Shown here piece after piece: positions 59,504 through 64,000 of a stretch of 64,000 bases of DNA (within the stretch, counting starts at the first letter, position 1; the number at the start of each line of letters is the position of its first letter). Under the pieces are notes generated by a model that worked only from the letters and a program-made list of their open reading frames with translations, did no database searches and was not told where the DNA came from. The position numbers and the translations under genes were made by a program. This DNA comes from JAZDIU01 sp043804635 (lineage in GTDB: Bacteria; Chloroflexota; Dehalococcoidia; Dehalococcoidales; UBA2162): contig JAZDIU010000005.1 in the NCBI GenBank assembly GCA_043804635.1, forward strand, positions 1 through 64,000. The letters are read 5' to 3'.

Positions 59504-60376
59504 TTACCTCGATTTCGTCAGCAGTTTAACGATATCGCTGGGTCTTTCAGCCACCGGCACTCCGGCTTTACTGAAAGCGTCGATTTTCGATTTAGCGGTG
59601 CCGGCACTACCCATAATGATGGCTCCAGCGTGCCCCATACGCTTTCCCGGCGGAGCCATCCTGCCGGCAATATAGGCGACCACTGGTTTGGGATATTTGG
59701 TATCGATAATATATTGCGCCGCCAGTTCTTCGGCGTTACCGCCGATTTCACCGATTAAAACAACTTCTTTAGTTTCATCATCGTCTTTGAACATCTTAAG
59801 TAATTTAATGAAATCCAACCCGACAATCGGGTCGCCGCCCAGACCCAGGCAGGTGCTCTGCCCCATACCGGCTTCAGTAATCGCCCAGGCAATCTCATAA
59901 GTGAGAGTGCCACTTCTGGAAGCGATACCAACGTTCCCCGGTCTAAAAATGTGGTTAGGCATTATGCCAACCTTCGTCTTGTGTGACGGGCTGATGACGC
60001 CGGGACAGTTGGGACCGACCATAATGATATCCCTTTTCCCGATTTTACTGACGAATTCGATAGAGTCTCTTTGGGCGATACCGTCGGTAATCACCACCAC
60101 CACTTTGAGATTATTGTCGATAGCTTCTAGAACAGCACTACGGGCAAGCCTAGCTGGAACAAAGATAATAGACGTGTTAACCCCGTGTTTCTGAACTGTT
60201 TCCGCTATGGTATTGTAAACTGGGACACCTTCGACTTCCTGCCCCCCTTTACCCGGTGTTACGCCGGCAACCACCTTGGTGCCGTATTTTAACATCAAAG
60301 ATGTATGGAATTTGCCTTCATTGCCAGTTATGCCCTGAACGACGACTCTGGTGTTTGAATCAACTACTATGCTCAT
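59504..60376 (-). CDS. sucD: Succinyl-CoA synthetase alpha subunit
   Basis: A 290-residue subunit that binds CoA and carries the phosphorylated His, here near residue 248 in GHAGAIIMGSAGTAK. QGITGNEGKFHTSLMLKYGTKVVAGVTPGKGG is the CoA-binding start. GPNCPGVISP is the conserved middle motif. It interconverts succinyl-CoA and succinate with ATP or GTP formation. It starts with ATG 60376, overlapping the beta-subunit stop by one base. Confidence 0.96.
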   Translation of the reverse strand: MSIVVDSNTRVVVQGITGNEGKFHTSLMLKYGTKVVAGVTPGKGGQEVEGVPVYNTIAETVQKHGVNTSIIFVPARLARSAVLEAIDNNLKVVVVITDGIAQRDSIEFVSKIGKRDIIMVGPNCPGVISPSHKTKVGIMPNHIFRPGNVGIASRSGTLTYEIAWAITEAGMGQSTCLGLGGDPIVGLDFIKLLKMFKDDDETKEVVLIGEIGGNAEELAAQYIIDTKYPKPVVAYIAGRMAPPGKRMGHAGAIIMGSAGTAKSKIDAFSKAGVPVAERPSDIVKLLTKSR

Positions 60377-61512
60377 TATTCCTTCTTTAATTTTATCACT
60401 TCTTTAATTGCCATTTCCATTTGAGGATAAGATTTAATACCCGCCTGACGAAGTATTTCCTTCCCTTCCGTCTCATTAGTCCCGACCATTCTAACCGCTA
60501 TCGGCTTTTTTACCGTTGCTTCTTTCAGTGCCTGAACAACCGCTTCAGCGACGATATCGCACCGGGTTATCCCGCCCAGGACATTCACTAATAGTACTTT
60601 TACGTCCGGCTTGGACATCACAAGCAATATTCCCTTCTTGGTTATCTCCACATTTCCCCCGCCGCCGATATCGAGGAAGTTTGCCGGACTACCCCCCAGG
60701 AGGCTAACCATATCCAGAGTGGACATTACCAACCCGGCACCATTACCAACTATCCCTATATCCCCTGATAAGTCGACATAAGCCAGCCTTTGTTTTCTAG
60801 CCTCGGCTTCCAGAGGCGTATCTTCTTCTCTGGATAAGCTCCTTTCCTCAAATTCGGGGTGGCGGAAGATAGCATTATCATCAATTATTATCCGGGCATC
60901 AGCCGCCATAAATTCACCCGAAGCGATTTTGACTACCGGATTTAGCTCGACCAGTTCGGCATCATTTTCTATTGCCGCTTTGTACAGAGCACTGAGAATC
61001 GAGGCAAGTCTGATAGCGTCGCTTTTAGCGAGTTTGAACGTGTTTAACATCTTTTCAGCTTGAGATTGGGTAAAGCCGGTAGCAAAGTCTATCAATTGCC
61101 TCGATATTTTACCCGGACTGGCCCGGGCGACCTCTTCGATATCGACTCCCCCTTCAGTGGAAGCCAGTACAATGAAAGTCCTGGCTTGCCTGTCGATTGT
61201 TACCGAAGCGTAGAACTGCGAAACGATATCCAGCTTTTCCTCGACAAGCAAGCTTCTGACCACACAATCTTTGATAATTTTACCGATAAGGCTCGAGGCT
61301 ATTTTCTGTGCCCCGGCGGCATTTTCCGCAAACTGGATTCCACCCGCCTTACCCCGCCCGGCAACTAGTATTTGTGCTTTCAAAACTGCTGGTTTGCCAA
61401 TCTGGCGGAATGCTGCCTCAGCTTTTTCAGGGCTGTTTATTACCTCCCCTTTTGGTACCGGTATGCCATATTTCTTTAATATATTTTTAGCTTCAAACTC
61501 AAAAAGTTTCAT
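60376..61512 (-). CDS. sucC: Succinyl-CoA synthetase beta subunit
   Basis: A 378-residue ATP-grasp subunit. LFEFEAKNILKKYGIPVPKGEVI, LKAQILVAGRGKAGGIQFAEN (nucleotide site), ELNPVVKIASGEFMAADARI (metal site) and NFLDIGGGGNVEITKKGI followed by NVLGGITRCDIVAEAVV are typical. It pairs with sucD, which follows with one-base overlap. It lies seven bases behind the carboxyltransferase gene. ATG 61512 has AGGAGAAAT before it. Together the two subunits feed or drain succinyl-CoA of the methylmalonyl pathway and yield ATP when running towards succinate. Confidence 0.95.
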   Translation of the reverse strand: MKLFEFEAKNILKKYGIPVPKGEVINSPEKAEAAFRQIGKPAVLKAQILVAGRGKAGGIQFAENAAGAQKIASSLIGKIIKDCVVRSLLVEEKLDIVSQFYASVTIDRQARTFIVLASTEGGVDIEEVARASPGKISRQLIDFATGFTQSQAEKMLNTFKLAKSDAIRLASILSALYKAAIENDAELVELNPVVKIASGEFMAADARIIIDDNAIFRHPEFEERSLSREEDTPLEAEARKQRLAYVDLSGDIGIVGNGAGLVMSTLDMVSLLGGSPANFLDIGGGGNVEITKKGILLVMSKPDVKVLLVNVLGGITRCDIVAEAVVQALKEATVKKPIAVRMVGTNETEGKEILRQAGIKSYPQMEMAIKEVIKLKKE

Positions 61513-61519
61513 ATTTCTC

Positions 61520-63088
61520 CTATGTGGGCATAACGCCGTGCTTCTTCCACGGTCTTTCCTCCTCTTTGCTCAACGTCATTTCCAGAGCTTCAATCAGTCT
61601 GGGTCTGGTATCCGCTGGGTCGATAACATCGTCCACGTGGAGGTGTTCGGCGGCTTTGTAAGGATTAGCAAATTCCTCACGGTATTGCTTTATTTTTTGT
61701 TGTAACAGCTTTTCTGGGTCTTTCGCCTGCTCAAGTTCTCTTCTGAATATAATCGGCGCCGCGCCTTCAGCACCCATTACGGCAAGCTCGGTAGTCGGCC
61801 AGCAGAAGACGAAGTCGGCACCCAAATCCCGGCTACACATTCCAAGATATGAACCACCGTAGGCTTTCCTTATGGTTACGGTCAGCTTAGGTACCGTTGC
61901 CTCAGAATACGCATAAAGCATCTTGGCACCGTGTCTGATTATTCCGCCCCATTCCTGGTCGGTGCCGGGTAGATAGCCGGGGACATCAACTAAATTGATA
62001 ACCGGAATATTGAAAGCATCGCAGAACCGGATAAAACGGGAAGCTTTATCGCTGGCATCGATATCCAGACACCCCGCCTTCGACATCGGCTGGTTCGCAA
62101 TTATACCCACCGTCCAGCCATTAAGTCTCGAAAAACAGGTTATTATATTGGTAGCAAAGAGCGGGAATAGCTCGAAGTAATTTTTCTTACCATCTTTTCT
62201 CTGGTCGAACACTTTTTCAATAATCTTGTGCATATCATAAGGCTGGGCTGGGTTAGTGGGGACGACATCAAAGAGGGTTTTATCCTTTCGGCCGGGCTTA
62301 TCTCCCCAGCTAATCTTCGGCGGCATTTCTCGATTGCTCGCCGGTAAATAGCCCAGCAACTCTCTAATGTTCTGAAAGCATTCTTCTTCAGTATTCTCAG
62401 AGCGGCAAACGACGCCCGCTTTTTTCTGCGCAACTATTGCTCCGCCAAGTTCAACTTCGCTAATCTCCTGACCCAGGACCGCTTTGACTACCCTAGGTCC
62501 GGTAATGAAAGCACAACTGATATCTTTGACCATAAAAATAAAATCCATTAGTGCCGGTGAGTATACCGCACCACCGGCATTGGGACCGAGGATAGCACAT
62601 ATCTGGGGGATAATGCCGGAAGCTAAAACGTTCCTGTAAAAAATCTGGCCGAAACCGGACAGGGAATCGACCCCGTCCTGAATTCTGGCTCCCCCTGAGT
62701 CGTTAAGCCCGATAACCGGACAGCCGGCTTTGACTGCATTATCGATTGCCTGGCAAATCTTCCTGCCGTGTATTTCAGCGATGGTGCCGCCGTTGCTGGT
62801 GAAGTCCTGTGCGTAAACATAAACTTTTCGGCCGTCGATTTGCCCGTAGCCGGTAATCACAGCATCTGCCGGCACGTCGTCGATAGCCCCACGGCTCCGG
62901 GCGAGCATCCCTGTCTCTCGGAATGTCCCCTTATCCAGTAAAACGTCCATCCGTTCCCGAGCTGTCAGTTTGCCCCGCTTTTTCTGAGCCTCGACCCGCT
63001 CCTTGCCACCCATCTCGGCGACTTTCCGTCGCCGCTCTTCCAGCTCAGAGAGCAATTTCTCTTTTGCTTGTCTATCTCTGTCTGCCAT
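61520..63088 (-). CDS. Acyl-CoA carboxyltransferase (methylmalonyl-CoA decarboxylase/propionyl-CoA carboxylase type)
   Basis: A 522-residue carboxyltransferase of the PccB/MmdA/12S family. KLTARERMDVLLDKGTF, VYVYAQDFTSNGGTIAEIHGRKICQAID, GLNDSGGARIQDGVDSLSGFG and GPRVVKAVLGQEISEVELGGAIVAQ are the acyl-CoA and biotin-binding regions; RKAYGGSYLGMCSRDLGADFVFCWP is conserved too. It moves a carboxyl group between (S)-methylmalonyl-CoA and biotin. No biotin carrier or membrane decarboxylase subunits are in the window, so the identity as decarboxylase, transcarboxylase or carboxylase is open. It follows the epimerase gene after three bases. Confidence 0.93.
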   Translation of the reverse strand: MADRDRQAKEKLLSELEERRRKVAEMGGKERVEAQKKRGKLTARERMDVLLDKGTFRETGMLARSRGAIDDVPADAVITGYGQIDGRKVYVYAQDFTSNGGTIAEIHGRKICQAIDNAVKAGCPVIGLNDSGGARIQDGVDSLSGFGQIFYRNVLASGIIPQICAILGPNAGGAVYSPALMDFIFMVKDISCAFITGPRVVKAVLGQEISEVELGGAIVAQKKAGVVCRSENTEEECFQNIRELLGYLPASNREMPPKISWGDKPGRKDKTLFDVVPTNPAQPYDMHKIIEKVFDQRKDGKKNYFELFPLFATNIITCFSRLNGWTVGIIANQPMSKAGCLDIDASDKASRFIRFCDAFNIPVINLVDVPGYLPGTDQEWGGIIRHGAKMLYAYSEATVPKLTVTIRKAYGGSYLGMCSRDLGADFVFCWPTTELAVMGAEGAAPIIFRRELEQAKDPEKLLQQKIKQYREEFANPYKAAEHLHVDDVIDPADTRPRLIEALEMTLSKEEERPWKKHGVMPT

Positions 63089-63091
63089 ATA

Positions 63092-63493
63092 TTATTCCAC
63101 AGGCTCGACTAACTCTATCATTACCTTCGTTCCTTTCGGATTAAGGAAGGCGATGCTGCTGTTACCAGCGCCTTTTCGCGGTTTCTCATCGATGAGAGGG
63201 ATACCTTTCTTGGTCAGTTCCCTCAGGCTTTCCTTAATATCGGTCACACCCAGAGCAATATGGTGCAGCCCTTCGCCCTTCTTTTCAATGAACTTATTGA
63301 GTGCTCCCTGTGGGTCGGTGGATTCGAGAAGCTCAATCATACTCTCGCCAACCGGGATAAGGGCTGCTTTCATCTTAGCTTCGGTAAACACTTCTATGTC
63401 TTTAACCTTAAGTCCCAGGGCATCGGTATAGAGCTTAATCGCCTCGTCGATATTTTTTACCGCTACCCCGATATGGTCTATCCTGGTTATCAT
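63092..63493 (-). CDS. mce: Methylmalonyl-CoA epimerase
   Basis: A 133-residue vicinal-oxygen-chelate protein that interconverts (R)- and (S)-methylmalonyl-CoA. Metal ligands are His in RIDHIGVAVKNIDEAI, His in GEGLHHIALGV and Glu in MIELVEP. EVFTEAKMKAALIPVGESMIELLE is the other conserved part. GGAGGGAG stands before ATG 63493. It is the first visible gene of the minus-strand C4 cluster; the mutase may be encoded outside the window. Confidence 0.95.
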   Translation of the reverse strand: MITRIDHIGVAVKNIDEAIKLYTDALGLKVKDIEVFTEAKMKAALIPVGESMIELLESTDPQGALNKFIEKKGEGLHHIALGVTDIKESLRELTKKGIPLIDEKPRKGAGNSSIAFLNPKGTKVMIELVEPVE

Positions 63494-63606
63494 TACTCCC
63501 TCCGGTTATAGCACGAAAAACACTAGAGCATTTTATCCTTTCTGCGGGTAGCAGTCAAACGCTTCTCCCTGTCATTCCAACAAAAGCTGGAATCTATTCG
63601 GGTGTA

Positions 63607-63679
63607 TAAGAGGGGCTTCGCCCCTCTTAATAAAAGTTTTCCCCTCTCCTTCGATAAAGGAGAGGGGTGAGGTCACAAC
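63607..63679 (-). repeat. Double-palindrome dispersed repeat, copy 3
   Basis: The stem TAAGAGGGGC/GCCCCTCTTA with TTC loop (63607-63629), an A/T-rich link, and a second stem CCCCTCTCCTT/AAGGAGAGGGG (63641-63667), then TGAGGTCACAAC. The order matches copies 1 and 2. It lies upstream of the epimerase. Confidence 0.75.
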
Positions 63680-63734
63680 TAATTTTCATCCCCATTCCCA
63701 TCTCATTGGCTTTGTATCAAAAGTACTACATTTA

Positions 63735-63775
63735 TGTCATTCTGGGCGTAGCGAAGGGTATGGGGGGCGGTGGAA
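63735..63775 (+). repeat. Dispersed GTCATTCTG/GCGAAG repeat
   Basis: GTCATTCTGGGCGTAGCGAA followed by GGGTATGGGGGGCGGTGG. Related to the element in the livK-livF gap and to the interrupted one at 16651. Confidence 0.5.
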
Positions 63776-63831
63776 ATTATGTGTGGTTTTCCTGACTTAG
63801 GGTCAGGTGTGTAACCCCGTATCAAGTACGG

Positions 63832-63858
63832 GTTCACCCTGAACGGTTCACCGTGAAC
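63832..63858. repeat. Tandem GTTCA-N3-TGAAC palindromes
   Basis: GTTCACCCTGAAC (63832-63844) and GTTCACCGTGAAC (63846-63858) are separated by one base. GGTTCAC half-sites recur near 63990. They may be operator sites or another intergenic repeat. Confidence 0.4.
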
Positions 63859-64000
63859 AGGGCAGGCTCTAACCGCTGAGCGGATTTTAAACCCGCTCCT
63901 GCAAGATAACCCTCTGAGAGGTTGATTAAATTTGACGAAAACCGAAAGATAGTGTCTATATCTATGGTCTGTTCACGCTCACTCTAAACGGTTCACTCAC

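Larger units (their letters stand above)
63494..64000. other. 507-base intergenic stretch at the right edge, repeat-rich
   Basis: I see no gene here. It holds a half-repeat near 63570 (CTGTCATTCC with AAGCTGGAATC), the double-palindrome copy 3, a GTCATTCTGGGCGTAGCGAA repeat at 63735, the hairpin CCCGTA/TACGGG near 63817, and two tandem palindromes at 63832-63858. A promoter for the minus-strand cluster should lie here, but I cannot point to a clear one. Confidence 0.6.

Noticed and set aside
1..64000. CRISPR arrays, tRNA or rRNA genes, prophage or transposase genes
   Set aside because: No regular direct repeats with unique spacers, no cloverleaf or rRNA segments, and no transposase or phage structural frames were seen by reading both strands.

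Overview
The window reads as chromosomal DNA of an anaerobic bacterium, most likely a member of the Dehalococcoidia (Chloroflexota) or a close relative. This is inferred from gene content: an ECF sigma factor paired with a DUF5667 protein, a tungsten aldehyde:ferredoxin oxidoreductase, indolepyruvate:ferredoxin oxidoreductase, a soluble-looking fumarate reductase, LUD/CCG iron-sulfur proteins and no respiratory cytochromes. No rRNA, tRNA, CRISPR array, transposase or phage gene was found, so the placement is not proven.

Layout. 1-1475: two response-regulator genes, the first cut by the window edge, the second with an unrecognised output domain. 1589-14317: amino-acid and aryl-acid oxidation and uptake, with IorAB, an aminotransferase and a thioesterase; then, behind a promoter and a structured leader, an acyl-CoA synthetase, a branched-chain amino-acid ABC transporter (livH, livM, livK, livF, plus an inverted livG) and a PaaK-type CoA ligase. 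14327-26531: mixed anaerobic catabolic genes, including a 540-residue protein made of two copies of one unknown domain, GYD, MFS, cyclase, DUF362, metallo-beta-lactamase and M29-like proteins, an acyl-CoA dehydrogenase, and a ThiS/MoaD protein with AOR. 26555-33448: an efflux ABC transporter with adaptor and two-component system, two small proteins, and four copies of a PhoB/PhoP-like direct repeat in front of its transcription units. 33769-36880: sigma factor, DUF5667, PHP and crotonase genes, flanked by inverted copies of a dispersed repeat. 37035-46149 (minus strand): recA, recX, rny, ymdB, a PHP phosphoesterase, plsY, an LsrF/DhnA-type aldolase, a new small ORF, a zinc dehydrogenase and a DUF401 permease. 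46555-48685: an LVIVD propeller and two hotdog dehydratase genes. 48745-63493 (minus strand): a methylmalonyl-CoA/C4-dicarboxylate cluster with epimerase, carboxyltransferase, succinyl-CoA synthetase, LUD and CCG iron-sulfur proteins, malic enzyme, two-subunit fumarase, fumarate reductase/succinate dehydrogenase, acyl-CoA dehydrogenase and nadB.

How it fits together. Aromatic or branched amino acids could be imported, transaminated, oxidatively decarboxylated to acyl-CoA with reduction of ferredoxin, and further oxidised. The last cluster has most enzymes linking propionyl-CoA, methylmalonyl-CoA, succinate, fumarate, malate and pyruvate; methylmalonyl-CoA mutase is not in the window. The direction of flux cannot be read from sequence.

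The points I would look at first are the duplicated PCGSGG-domain protein (14782-16404), the structured leader before 6008, the PhoB-like box set (30447-33502), the fumarase genes split by a 4-kb block flanked by inverted repeats (50842-54980), and the atypical fumarate reductase subunits.
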